Source: Blastopirellula marina | GTDB lineage: Bacteria > Planctomycetota > Planctomycetia > Pirellulales > Pirellulaceae | NCBI RefSeq assembly: GCF_002967765.1 | Contig: NZ_PUHY01000006.1 | Location: 1-64,000 of the forward strand | Length of the DNA stretch: 64,000 nucleotides | Direction: 5' to 3' | Shown here: positions 13,011 to 21,329 of the stretch, in pieces | Numbering within the stretch: position 1 is the first letter of the stretch | How the letters are laid out: every line of letters starts with the position of its first letter | Made by a program: the position numbers and the translations under genes | The notes under the pieces: generated by a model | The model's database searches: none | What the model was told of the DNA's origin: nothing | What the model saw: the letters and a program-made list of their open reading frames with translations, nothing else

Positions 13011-14090
13011 AGTACGAAGAAACCCTGCGAATGCTGCGGCGCCGCTTGCGAGATCTTCACGTTTTCGGGAGGCGATCTCGGAAAGTTCGATTACGTTTCG
13101 GGAACCTGGACCGGATCAGGCGCGGGCATTTACGAAACGACCAGGTCGGGCATTGCGCTTGCGCGAGCGAACACCGACGGCGCCGGGACCGAGATGATCT
13201 TCGTTGAGCTCAACGACTTCAAACGCTATGACCTGGTGTTTGATTACATCGATTCGAGCAACTACCAGGTCGTGAAGTGGCGAAGCGGTGGCACGGCTGC
13301 GCCGCCTACGTTCGCCCGCGTGGAAGCGGGAGTCGAAACCGATCTCTTCACGGCCGCGGCACCTTCCGCGTTTGCCACGTTCTACACGTTCGTCCGGAAC
13401 AGTTCGCCAACCTGGGCGATGACGACCAACGGCCCGGCGAGCGCCTTCTATGATGAGCTGCCGCAATATGGCGGGACGCGGTTTGGCGTTCGGTCGACGC
13501 CTTACGGATCCCTGACGGAACCGCTTCGCGCTCTTCAATGCAACAACACGGTCGACGCGGCCGTTGCTGATACGTCGCTCCCGTTTGGCTATGACACGTA
13601 CAACGTCCGGAGCGACATCGCGAAGCCTGGCTGCCTGGTCAACCCTGAAAGCATCCGCTGCGATAAGTGCATCGCCTGGGCGCCACGAAGCGGCGAAGGA
13701 CAGTGGGCCGTTACCATTGCCGGCGTGACCGGATCTTGCGCGAGCATTATCAACGGCACGCACATGATAAACTGCAACGCCTGTAATTCAGGAATTTACT
13801 ACAACGGTGTGAATTGCACGCCTTCCAATCGCGACGTTTGGGTCGTTGTCCGGCTGAATTCGTATTCACCTCACCCAATCGGCGTGGACATCATCGGCGT
13901 CGATCCTTCCCTTGGTGCGCATCGCTCGACTTTTCCCATTCTGGACGACTTCGAGGTTCTTAATTGCTACACCGATTGGCCTAAGACCCTGGGGGACATC
14001 TACACGCCGCCAGGGGCTAGTTACGAAGTTTGGAATCCTTCGGCCGCGGACTTTTCCGCGGCAACCGCAACCCTGGACCTGGTGCTGTGA
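13008..14090 (+). CDS. Cysteine-rich phage tail/adhesin-like protein
   Basis: 360 residues from ATG 13008. The N-terminus has a Cys cluster (Cys-Glu-Cys-Cys-Gly-Ala-Ala-Cys), and more Cys pairs occur later (Cys-Asp-Lys-Cys, Cys-Asn-Ala-Cys), suggesting metal binding or disulphides. Residues about 20-120 have the Gly/Thr/Tyr strand pattern of a LamG/concanavalin-type sandwich (Phe-Asp-Tyr-Val-Ser-Gly-Thr-Trp-Thr-Gly, Tyr-Gln-Val-Val-Lys-Trp). No enzyme motif. Placed just before the large fibre-like gene, it may be a receptor-binding or fibre-attachment protein. Its TGA overlaps the next ATG by one base. Confidence 0.55.
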   Translation: MSTKKPCECCGAACEIFTFSGGDLGKFDYVSGTWTGSGAGIYETTRSGIALARANTDGAGTEMIFVELNDFKRYDLVFDYIDSSNYQVVKWRSGGTAAPPTFARVEAGVETDLFTAAAPSAFATFYTFVRNSSPTWAMTTNGPASAFYDELPQYGGTRFGVRSTPYGSLTEPLRALQCNNTVDAAVADTSLPFGYDTYNVRSDIAKPGCLVNPESIRCDKCIAWAPRSGEGQWAVTIAGVTGSCASIINGTHMINCNACNSGIYYNGVNCTPSNRDVWVVVRLNSYSPHPIGVDIIGVDPSLGAHRSTFPILDDFEVLNCYTDWPKTLGDIYTPPGASYEVWNPSAADFSAATATLDLVL

Positions 14091-14419
14091 TGATGCTTTG
14101 CGATATCTACAAATCGGGGCGGTTTGCCAAGTGTCGGCGTTGCGGCTGGTGGATCCCTGCTTCCAAAGTCGCGTTTCCAGTTCGGCGGGAATGCTTGGGC
14201 GATGCGGAACCGAAGCAGCGGCATCGCGGCCTGGGCGACCTGGTCGAAGTAGCGGCAACCGTTTCCGGCCTGGCGATGCTTTCCAGGATCTATCAGAAGA
14301 TCAAGCGGGGAAGCTGCGGATGCGAACAACGCAAAGCGAAGTGGAACAAATTAGCCCCCTTCACGATGAAGGCGGACCAACAAACGAAGGATGGAACCGA
14401 TGACAACCCACGGCGATGA
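14090..14419 (+). CDS. Small zinc-ribbon-like phage protein
   Basis: 109 residues, ATG 14090 overlapping the previous TGA (translational coupling); an upstream extension to 14030 lies inside the preceding gene. Cys-Arg-Arg-Cys-Gly-Trp-Trp near residues 14-20 and a later Cys plus Cys-Gly-Cys near 84-86 suggest metal binding. A hydrophobic segment (Val-Ala-Ala-Thr-Val-Ser-Gly-Leu-Ala-Met-Leu) follows at about 58-68. No family recognised. The fibre gene starts inside its 3' end. Confidence 0.5.
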   Translation: MMLCDIYKSGRFAKCRRCGWWIPASKVAFPVRRECLGDAEPKQRHRGLGDLVEVAATVSGLAMLSRIYQKIKRGSCGCEQRKAKWNKLAPFTMKADQQTKDGTDDNPRR

Positions 14420-17255
14420 TTTTGGCGGGACTGACGGCGTTCAACTGAACGGGCGGGAAGCTTCGATCGGGGGCACACTGCAAGGGTGGCCTTGGGTGAG
14501 CGATAACCCGACCTATTTGACGATTCAAAGCAATCAGCTTCGGCACACCTACAACAGCGGAACCACCACGTTCACGCCTGGCTTCACGCTTGGTTCCGAC
14601 GACTACGAGATCAGTTGGCGACACGTCACGCGGGGCGATCGCAACGGAAACCAAACGTACTACCTTCGCTGGGACAACGCGACCAGTTCCGGCTATCGCG
14701 TTTACTTCCACCCGTTCGCGCAGATTCAGATCTACCGCGTTGACGAGGGCGTTTCGACGCTGCTTGGTTCGATCACCAGCCTGGCCTGGGCAGACAACCA
14801 CGTTCGAAAGGTCCGAATTGTTGGGGGTGTCATTCAGGCCTTTATCGACGGCGTGCAAAAGCTGCAAGTCGCCGATAGCACCTACACCGATGGGATCGTC
14901 AAGTTTGCGGTGAATGACGGCGGCAATTCCACCTTTTTGACGCTGGACGATTTCACGCTCGAGGAGCTGGCCGTCACGATGCCACCCACGGCACGGTTCC
15001 GCACGACACGCGATAATTTGCAAGTCACGGTCAACGACTTTTCGGAAGACGTCGACGGCGAAATCGTGGGCCGATCGGTTTCCTGGGGAGATGGATCGCC
15101 GGACGATTCCGGAGCGGGGACCGAGTTCACGCACACCTACGACGCGCCGGGAACCTACACGGTTACCGTCACGGTCACCGACAACGACGACGAATCGACC
15201 AGCGAAGCGCAGATCTTAACGGTTGTCGCGGACCAGGACGCGATCGCCAGCGTGGTTCCTGGGGCAACCGCGCCGGCCGATTGGACCGCCACGGCGCAAC
15301 CTTCCGCGGTGGGAAGTGGCGACTTCGTCGACGCGAAACCAATGGCCGCGTTGGACATCGATCTCGATCTGCTCTATGGGGCCCTATCGGAAGATCGAAC
15401 CGTTTACATTGCGGCGAAGCACGCGCGGGGAATCGACCGCGTGGAACTATTCGCCAACAACGGAACCGCGGCCGTTGCGATCAAGCCGATCAAAGTTCCT
15501 AGCACCAAGCAAGTGAAGGGGCGGACCGCTTACCCCTTCCGCCTGACCGCGGCCAACTTCCCGAGTGGCTACTTTCAGCTTCGGGCCGTCGTTTATCCCA
15601 AGGTGGGCGTTCCCCGCGTGTTGCAAGATTCCACGAAAACCTATTACCACGATGGGGCGTTCCCCTTTAACGGCGGTAGCGCGGTGGTGAAGTATCTCGA
15701 CAACACGGTCGACACATCGGGAGACGGTAGCAGCGGGACACCGTTTAAATCGATCACCGACGTGATTACCGCCAAGAAGGCGAGCTCGAGCACGCGGGCG
15801 GAAGTCTGGGATCTGCGTATTCGTAACGCGTCGATTCGCTGGCTAGGCGATTGGACCGACGTGACAACGGGCCTCTGGACGGGCGCTTGCCAACTGTCGG
15901 CCGATACCAACTACGTCCCGCATTGCGTGATCGAATTCGATGGGACGTTGAACAACGACGCCTCGGGGTACATTCGCCAGCGGGACGCAATCTTCACGTT
16001 TATGCCAACCGTTTCGTTCGACCTGGGACCGGACGCCAGCACGACGACGGCGACGAACCTGCAGGGGGCGTTGCCTCAACTGTACGGCGGCTTACATATC
16101 TTCCGCGGTTCGGAGATCTTCGCCACCACGGGGATCGGTTCGGTGGCGGTTGCCAAGATCCCGGTCCTTTCCACCGATACGGAAATCGAAACCTACGACG
16201 CCAGCCACTTGCCCGAATCGGGATCCTATCCGATTTTCGACGCGACGAACGAGCGGGAGACGATTAGCTGGACCGGCAAGAGCGGCAACACGCTAACCGG
16301 CGTCACCGGCTTAACCCAGGATCACACCGACCAGATCACGATCGGGCGGGTGTTGCTCGATCGCCGCGTGGTGGCAAGTACCAATTGGGTCGCGTTGTGC
16401 GACGGGGTCGCCTATCACGACCTGCCTTGGAAGTTTCCGCAAACGCAATATTTGCGGAGCTGCGAAGTGTACGAGATCGGGGCCGATTACGTGTTCCGCT
16501 TGGGGGCGTGTCTCGACACCTATTCGCATGACATCTGGCCCGACGGCCACGGCGACATCACGCAAGTTTATAGCAGCACGAACCCGGCCTCGGCCCCGTT
16601 TGATAATTCCTACTTGGACGGCGTGGTGGGCGAGCTGTTCACCTACGAAACAAGTCACCAGGCCGGTTTGTATGCCGATCACCCTGGTTACAAAAACATT
16701 CTGCTAAGTCGGTTGCTGCTCAAAAGCAATCCCGATCGGGCGGTCCAGTTGGCGTTTGGTAGCGATCACGCGGAGAAATCGTTTGAACACTTGCTGGTCG
16801 ATCGCGTGACTGTTCCCGGTTGTAGTATTCGCCTTTCCAATGGCCAGGGCTGCGCGTTCAAAAACGTGATGCTAACCCGCAACATTTCCCGTTGGGTGAG
16901 CTTTGAAACCAACCCGAACTATGACGCCTGCGAGGCTCGCGCCTTCGCCTACGTCACGGACCTGACCGGGACGACGGCCCAGTACGTAACTGACGGCGTC
17001 CAGCTTGCCCGAACCGATACGTTCGTGAATCTATCCCCTTCGACCTACGATCCCGAGTCGGCATCGTTCAAGAAGATGGACCTGACACCCAAAGGGGCGG
17101 CCGCTACGATCGGCGGCGCGTTCCCGAGTGAATGGCCCGAATACGACGTTTTCGGGAATCCCTTCACGGACGAAGCGGGCGCGGTGGCCGTGACCAGTAA
17201 CAGCTTTCCGCTTGCCTTCATGAATCACTATTTGCAACTAATCGGAGCCCGATAA
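14400..17255 (+). CDS. Large tail-fibre/adhesin protein with PKD domain and probable beta-helix
   Basis: 951 residues from ATG 14400, eight bases after AAGGA; ATG 14391 is an alternative. Domains seen: residues 1-195 a LamG-like sandwich (Asp-Asp-Tyr-Glu-Ile-Ser-Trp, Tyr-Tyr-Leu-Arg-Trp, Ile-Asp-Gly-Val-Gln-Lys-Leu); about 197-280 a PKD domain (Trp-Gly-Asp-Gly-Ser-Pro and His-Thr-Tyr-x-x-x-Gly-Thr-Tyr-Thr-Val-Thr-Val-Thr-Val-Thr-Asp); then an Ig-like region with Val-Glu-Leu-Phe-Ala-Asn-Asn-Gly; from about 430 on a right-handed beta-helix-like part that opens with Tyr-Leu-Asp-Asn-Thr-Val-Asp-Thr-Ser-Gly-Asp-Gly and Gly-Thr-Pro-Phe-Lys-Ser-Ile. Such arrays bind or cut polysaccharide. Likely the receptor-binding fibre or spike. 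Confidence 0.75.
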   Translation: MTTHGDDFGGTDGVQLNGREASIGGTLQGWPWVSDNPTYLTIQSNQLRHTYNSGTTTFTPGFTLGSDDYEISWRHVTRGDRNGNQTYYLRWDNATSSGYRVYFHPFAQIQIYRVDEGVSTLLGSITSLAWADNHVRKVRIVGGVIQAFIDGVQKLQVADSTYTDGIVKFAVNDGGNSTFLTLDDFTLEELAVTMPPTARFRTTRDNLQVTVNDFSEDVDGEIVGRSVSWGDGSPDDSGAGTEFTHTYDAPGTYTVTVTVTDNDDESTSEAQILTVVADQDAIASVVPGATAPADWTATAQPSAVGSGDFVDAKPMAALDIDLDLLYGALSEDRTVYIAAKHARGIDRVELFANNGTAAVAIKPIKVPSTKQVKGRTAYPFRLTAANFPSGYFQLRAVVYPKVGVPRVLQDSTKTYYHDGAFPFNGGSAVVKYLDNTVDTSGDGSSGTPFKSITDVITAKKASSSTRAEVWDLRIRNASIRWLGDWTDVTTGLWTGACQLSADTNYVPHCVIEFDGTLNNDASGYIRQRDAIFTFMPTVSFDLGPDASTTTATNLQGALPQLYGGLHIFRGSEIFATTGIGSVAVAKIPVLSTDTEIETYDASHLPESGSYPIFDATNERETISWTGKSGNTLTGVTGLTQDHTDQITIGRVLLDRRVVASTNWVALCDGVAYHDLPWKFPQTQYLRSCEVYEIGADYVFRLGACLDTYSHDIWPDGHGDITQVYSSTNPASAPFDNSYLDGVVGELFTYETSHQAGLYADHPGYKNILLSRLLLKSNPDRAVQLAFGSDHAEKSFEHLLVDRVTVPGCSIRLSNGQGCAFKNVMLTRNISRWVSFETNPNYDACEARAFAYVTDLTGTTAQYVTDGVQLARTDTFVNLSPSTYDPESASFKKMDLTPKGAAATIGGAFPSEWPEYDVFGNPFTDEAGAVAVTSNSFPLAFMNHYLQLIGAR

Positions 17256-17843
17256 ATGCTTGGATACTTACGACAATCGACCGCGGACCAATCACGGATG
17301 ATTGGGCCGTTCTTGGATGACGTCGACGGCAAGACACCCGAAACCGGTTTGACGATCGCCAACACTGACATTCAGATCATGGCCAACGGAGCGGCCGCGG
17401 CCGTGAAGAACAGCGGCGGGGCAACCCATCGCGCCAATGGCGAGTACTCGATCACCTTCAACGCTACCGACACGGCCAACGTGGGCGAGCTGTTGGTTAG
17501 CGTGGTGGTCGCTGGGGCGCTTCCCGTTCGCGCGAAATTCGTGGTGTTGGAAGAGGCCGTTTTCGATGCCTTGTTAGCTGCCGGCGCGGCGGCCAAGGTC
17601 GACCTGATCGACCAGCCCAACGCGGCGGCGATCACGACGGTTTTGAACGGCCTGTTGGATGGAACCGACGGCGTCGAAACCGATTGGACGCTGCGACAAT
17701 TGGCCCGAATCGCGTTGGCCCTGTTCGCGGGCAACTCGACCGTTGGCGGAACCGTGTTCGCCAATCCGGCGGGCAACAAGACGCGGATCCAATCGAGCGT
17801 TTCGAGCGGCAACCGTACCGTTTCTAACTTGGACGTGAGCTAA
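17256..17843 (+). CDS. Phage tail-associated protein of unknown function
   Basis: 195 residues, ATG 17256 directly behind the previous TAA. Residues 15-100 form a compact beta domain (Asp-Asp-Val-Asp-Gly-Lys-Thr-Pro-Glu-Thr-Gly-Leu, Gly-Glu-Tyr-Ser-Ile-Thr-Phe, Ala-Lys-Phe-Val-Val-Leu); then an Ala-rich helical stretch (about 103-120) and a C-terminal Thr/Ser/Val-rich tail. It could be a fibre accessory or chaperone. No homologous family recalled with confidence. Confidence 0.55.
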   Translation: MLGYLRQSTADQSRMIGPFLDDVDGKTPETGLTIANTDIQIMANGAAAAVKNSGGATHRANGEYSITFNATDTANVGELLVSVVVAGALPVRAKFVVLEEAVFDALLAAGAAAKVDLIDQPNAAAITTVLNGLLDGTDGVETDWTLRQLARIALALFAGNSTVGGTVFANPAGNKTRIQSSVSSGNRTVSNLDVS

Positions 17844-18079
17844 TGCCAGGCTACTTCGGAGACTACAACGGGGCCTTCTTCGGAACCTACTTCGGGGAAG
17901 GCCTGGAAAGCAACCGGCCGGCCGGATCGACGGTCTACGGATACTTCGGCGTTTACTTCTCTTCGCAGTTCGGCCAATACTTCGGCGAGATCGAAGCGGG
18001 GCCGATCAAGCATCCGCCGGGATCGCTGCAATATGACCTGCTCGACAACCTGGCACGCTTCCGCGTGGTGAATCAATAA
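17843..18079 (+). CDS. Gly/Tyr/Phe-repeat small phage protein
   Basis: 78 residues; ATG 17843 shares its A with the preceding TAA. The first 55 residues are built from repeats of the type Gly-Tyr-Phe-Gly and Thr-Tyr-Phe-Gly (Gly-Tyr-Phe-Gly-Asp-Tyr, Gly-Ala-Phe-Phe-Gly-Thr-Tyr-Phe-Gly, Gly-Gln-Tyr-Phe-Gly). Low-complexity aromatic-glycine sequences can mediate self-association or carbohydrate contact. The last 20 residues are ordinary. No family recognised; linked by tight spacing to the fibre genes. Confidence 0.5.
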   Translation: MPGYFGDYNGAFFGTYFGEGLESNRPAGSTVYGYFGVYFSSQFGQYFGEIEAGPIKHPPGSLQYDLLDNLARFRVVNQ

Positions 18080-18092
18080 GGAATTCGATTCG

Positions 18093-18458
18093 ATGACGAA
18101 CGCAAAGCAGCGCAGCTACTACAAGAGCGCGGGCGAAACGGTCGCGGTTCACGTGAATTGCGGGCCGGTTATGGCCCGCGGGGAAACCGTGCTGGACGTG
18201 TTGGCGGCCGAGATCATCCAACGGGATGCCGACGGCGTGGTGATCGTGGGGCCGGATAAGCTGACGATCAGCGGACTGGAAGCCAACACCGTAGCGATCA
18301 CCGCGCCGGGAATGGAAGCTATTCCGATCGGCCGCGGTTTCGTCGGCCTGGTGGCCGGCGGCAATGCTTCGTTGTCGCAACCGATGAAGCTAACCATTCC
18401 GTTCACCACCAGCGGCGGCCAACGCCGGGACGCCGAAGTTCTTCTCGAGATTCGATAG
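18093..18458 (+). CDS. Phage protein of unknown function at end of structural module
   Basis: 121 residues, ATG 18093. A short beta-rich protein with Val-Val-Ile-Val-Gly-Pro-Asp and Ala-Glu-Val-Leu-Leu-Glu-Ile-Arg at the C-terminus; the mid part has Gly-Leu-Val-Ala-Gly-Gly-Asn. It resembles small Ig-like domains, but no signature is visible. It is the last clear gene of the + strand phage block. Confidence 0.5.
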   Translation: MTNAKQRSYYKSAGETVAVHVNCGPVMARGETVLDVLAAEIIQRDADGVVIVGPDKLTISGLEANTVAITAPGMEAIPIGRGFVGLVAGGNASLSQPMKLTIPFTTSGGQRRDAEVLLEIR

Positions 18459-18479
18459 CCAGGTGGTTGCAGGCGTGTT

Positions 18480-18554
18480 ATGTCCTTGCTCAACAACAAG
18501 GGCGTGGAACACGACGGCTTGATCCGATCACTATTCCGCTTCTTTGGATTCTAA
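18480..18554 (+). CDS. Possible 24-codon phage micro-ORF
   Basis: ATG 18480 to TAA 18554, 24 codons beginning Met-Ser-Leu-Leu-Asn-Asn-Lys-Gly-Val and ending Leu-Phe-Arg-Phe-Phe-Gly-Phe. The Shine-Dalgarno is weak. Codon use is like the phage genes (GGC, CGC, AAC). It may be a real small gene or the remnant of a larger one. Confidence 0.25.
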   Translation: MSLLNNKGVEHDGLIRSLFRFFGF

Positions 18555-18590
18555 GTCAATTCCGACAAGTCCGGTTGGAACGTAGAGTTT

Positions 18591-18718
18591 GAAACCCGTG
18601 ATGGCTTCTACATGACGGGTTTCTTAGATCCTTCTTACACTCCATCGCTTCGACGAGCTTCAGGCTCCGTCGAAGACAGAAAACAGCAAGAGGTGTTTCG
18701 CTCTAGCCTTCGAAACAC
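18591..18718. terminator. Cluster of three stem-loops at end of prophage structural block
   Basis: Three inverted repeats in 128 bases: GAAACCCGT (18591-18599) with ACGGGTTTC (18615-18623); CTTCGACG (18648-18655) with CGTCGAAG (18668-18675), inner AGC/GCT also paired; GTGTTTCG (18693-18700) with CGAAACAC (18711-18718). They lie between the convergent phage block and the LecA-like gene and could act as terminators in both directions, although T-runs are poor. Confidence 0.5.
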
Positions 18719-18737
18719 ATCATTCAGCGCGAGCAAA

Positions 18738-19676
18738 TTACTGCTCTGCCGGAGCCTCGCCTGCGAACAGCTTTGCGCCATCCTTCGCGATCTCGGTATT
18801 CTTAATGGTCTTCCAGCTCTCATCAAGAGCTGAGAACCCATCAGCGAGCTTCTCTGCCCAATCCACTATCGACAGATTCGGCTGGTCCAACTTGTAATCT
18901 ACGAAGACGTAGCCAATTTCCCCTACTTTCCCCGGCGGAATTTGAAATTCTTTTACATGTGTTCCATCGTCCCCCGAAACTGGATTGTCGTTCACCAAAG
19001 TTTTCGTGGTAATGAACGATTTCGATGTTCCGTCTTTATAAGTAATAAACATTGCCGTCTCATACTTTTTCTCAACGCCAACACCAGCACCAATATGCCA
19101 ATCCAATTTGCATTTCACCTTACCGTCAGAAGCAATCGACCAAGTGGCCGATTCACGTTTAGTGGTTAGCGGCAAGTGGGGACGATATGCCAAGCCATCT
19201 GGATCTTCTTTCTCGTAGCGGACCAATACAGAACCACCGTTATCGCCGTATGTGCCAGCCTGATCTGTCATGTAGAAATAGACGTCTGATCCATGAGGAC
19301 CGGTTGGAACACGGAGATACCGAGTGCCGGGCTTGAATTCGAATGCTGAGGCAGGCGCGAATTGGGTGTGTTCAGCGTTAAGGCTTCTGAATACTTCTAC
19401 GATAAGCATGTCACCTCGTCTAGCGCCATGATAGGGCGTTGTGACACTCGAATTAGTACCCGTATAGTTCGTGTCACCCGCTACATTAACGTTCCCTGTC
19501 CATCGATCGTTCGGATTCGGGACGATTGCGTAGGCCGAATTCGGTTCTAACCGGATTCCAGTACGCTCCTCTTTGTTCGCAGGAACGACAACGTCTGCGG
19601 CTTCGGCTACACCAATACCACACACCACCAATGGCAAAACTAGCAATACATACTTAGAAATATACACGGACACCAT
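18738..19676 (-). CDS. Secreted protein with LecA (PA-IL)-like lectin domain
   Basis: 312 residues, minus strand. A signal peptide is clear (hydrophobic 9-20, cleavage probably after Ala-Glu-Ala at 24-26). Residues about 28-155 resemble the Pseudomonas LecA/PA-IL galactose lectin: Asp-Val-Val-Val-Pro-Ala-Asn at the mature N-terminus and especially the loop Asp138-Gln-Ala-Gly-Thr142-Tyr-Gly-Asp145-Asn146-Gly-Gly-Ser. In LecA the equivalent loop (Asp100, Thr104, Asn107, Asn108) binds calcium and sugar; one Asn is Asp here. Residues about 160-260 form a second beta-rich part, and 265-312 a helical tail. Base composition is clearly more AT-rich than the phage genes, so it was probably acquired separately. 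Confidence 0.6.
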   Translation of the reverse strand: MVSVYISKYVLLVLPLVVCGIGVAEAADVVVPANKEERTGIRLEPNSAYAIVPNPNDRWTGNVNVAGDTNYTGTNSSVTTPYHGARRGDMLIVEVFRSLNAEHTQFAPASAFEFKPGTRYLRVPTGPHGSDVYFYMTDQAGTYGDNGGSVLVRYEKEDPDGLAYRPHLPLTTKRESATWSIASDGKVKCKLDWHIGAGVGVEKKYETAMFITYKDGTSKSFITTKTLVNDNPVSGDDGTHVKEFQIPPGKVGEIGYVFVDYKLDQPNLSIVDWAEKLADGFSALDESWKTIKNTEIAKDGAKLFAGEAPAEQ

Positions 19677-20480
19677 CCCCCATTTACATAACCAAATGCC
19701 AACTATCTATCATTACAATTGGCTCGAATGTAACCGTGCAAAAGTCTGGCGTCAATTATTTAAAGTTACATTCTGATCGACAAAAAAACCTCGACTTATG
19801 TTGCGGTCTTTCGCCAACCGCATCAGCTTTCGCGAACAACCGATCACGCATCTCGCCTGCGCTCAAGTTTCGAAATTTGGTAACCAGCCTAATAGTTGCC
19901 TGGCTAGCCATGGCGGCAGCCTTGTTTGTGTCCTTGGCAGACGGGGCAAATGGCTCTAGTGGTGGTCAAGCAAGAGTCCTTGCAATTCTGCCTGACTTCG
20001 TTCTCTGCCTGTCGGCCTGGTGAGCAATCCGAGGATGGCGACAAGAGTCTGCCGCGTCCATGGACGCAGAGAAACTTAATCAGCATTTTCGGGCAATCGG
20101 AGGTGAAGCTCAGAATGTGTTTGAGCGATACAGGAGAATCAGCAATCATCTCACTCGGCAGCCTATCTCTCGAAGCCAAAAAGAATCGAGAGATACGCGC
20201 ACTACCGACTACAAGTAACCACCATGCGTTATCTGCGACAACAGGGTCCGAGACTAACGATAGCAAAACAGCTACCGCGGAACGTTATTCACAGACGATC
20301 GATCCAGAAGCTGCCTGAGGACCACCTGTGTCGTTGAAGACAATTCTCCCCCCGGCAATAGGTTCTCCCAGACCAAGTGGTGGTTCGCCCCCGACGGGAA
20401 CAGTCGAAAAAGGGGAGATTGTTTTTTTCTGTGTCCGGCCGCCGCAAGTCGGTCACCAGTCAACCCGCCGGACGCGAACC
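19677..20480. other. 804-base region without a supportable gene
   Basis: Several 60-130-codon frames exist on both strands, but none has a convincing start, composition or similarity. A Cys-Pro-Val-Cys stretch on the minus strand near 19930 could be debris of a zinc-binding protein. A run of seven T at 20419-20427 follows an imperfect CAAT(T)CTCCCC / GGGGAGATTG pairing (20340-20418). The region separates the LecA-like gene from the methylase operon and looks like decayed mobile DNA. Confidence 0.5.
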
Positions 20481-21215
20481 CTATTCGAGTCGCCAGACGA
20501 CTTCGCAGGCTAGATACTCTGACACAACAATTCTGATTACCAATTCACCAACATCATCTATTGCAAGATAGCGGTATCGGTCATCCTGCACGTTAATCCA
20601 ATCATTGATGAGCACTGCAACTTGATGCAACTCACCTGCCTCGGATTGAAGTGTAACTTGCGCGACCTGCAGTCGTTGGTAATTCCTCGAACCTATTTCA
20701 CCGAATAGCTGTTGAACGTGAGCGGAATCAAAATCTTCGCGAATCTTTGACGACAATGAAGCAATGGGACCGCACCAGAAGTGATCAGGCTCATCTCTGC
20801 ATAGTTGGCTAAGCTCGAAAGCCGCATGCCCACGGGCAAGCTTTAGCAATACATTTGATACACACTTCGCTTCCGGCATGAATACAGAATTACCGTCGAT
20901 TTCGGTCCTGGCAGATTCTATTCGCAACCTTAGAGCGGGTGAGTTCTTCATAATTCGTGAGACTGAATCACGCCGAAATTTTGTCGGGTCGGTTGAACCA
21001 CAAAGCACACTCTCGATAAGGCAAACAAAATACTCTTCATCTTTGGAGAAGCTTTGATTACAGCTTTCGCAGCACCCGACCACAGGTAGGTTCAAGGGGA
21101 ATGGGCGGTCCAGAAGACAGCGTGATGGGACATGGTCACGAGTGCCTGCCCGTGCACCGCAGTAGATACAGCCGCGAATCAACCGATAATCTGCAAGATC
21201 TCTGTATTGATCCAT
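20481..21215 (-). CDS. HNH-type zinc nuclease-like protein, last gene of the methylase operon
   Basis: 244 residues from ATG 21215 (a TTG start at 21323 would add 36 residues and cross a large palindrome). The N-terminus carries an HNH-like, treble-clef pattern: Cys16-Ile-Tyr-Cys19-Gly, Arg26-Asp27-His28-Val-Pro-Ser, Cys49-x-x-Cys52-Asn53 and Ser-Lys58-Asp-Glu-Glu-Tyr. The His, Asn and Cys pairs are what HNH endonucleases use for metal and zinc binding. Residues 70-244 are helical, then beta, and of no known family; they could be a sensor or DNA-recognition part. Gene order behind a C5 methylase, a GHKL ATPase and a Rossmann-like protein suggests it is the nuclease of a defence module. Confidence 0.65.
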   Translation of the reverse strand: MDQYRDLADYRLIRGCIYCGARAGTRDHVPSRCLLDRPFPLNLPVVGCCESCNQSFSKDEEYFVCLIESVLCGSTDPTKFRRDSVSRIMKNSPALRLRIESARTEIDGNSVFMPEAKCVSNVLLKLARGHAAFELSQLCRDEPDHFWCGPIASLSSKIREDFDSAHVQQLFGEIGSRNYQRLQVAQVTLQSEAGELHQVAVLINDWINVQDDRYRYLAIDDVGELVIRIVVSEYLACEVVWRLE

Positions 21216-21276
21216 GAAACTCGGCGAAAAGATAAATCTGACAATACAATTCAAGAGGGGACATCTGAGATAATCT

Positions 21277-21299
21277 AGGGTTCGCAACTTGCGAACCCT
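21277..21299. promoter_or_regulatory. Near-perfect 23-base palindrome inside the methylase operon
   Basis: Arms AGGGTTCGCAA (21277-21287) and TTGCGAACCCT (21289-21299) are perfect inverted repeats around a single C. It lies between the stop of the Rossmann-like gene and ATG 21215 of the HNH gene. There is no T-run in the direction of transcription. It could be an operator, an RNA hairpin controlling the downstream nuclease, or a target site of the module. Confidence 0.6.
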
Positions 21300-21329
21300 T
21301 ACTACAAACTTCTCTGAAATCAACTCGGG

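Noticed and set aside
18612-18833. 73-codon plus-strand frame opposite the end of the LecA-like gene
   Set aside because: It translates stem-loops and the antisense of a better gene.
19926-20318. 130-codon plus-strand frame in the gap before the methylase operon
   Set aside because: Ser/Thr/Glu-rich random-looking translation, no start context, competing frames on the other strand.
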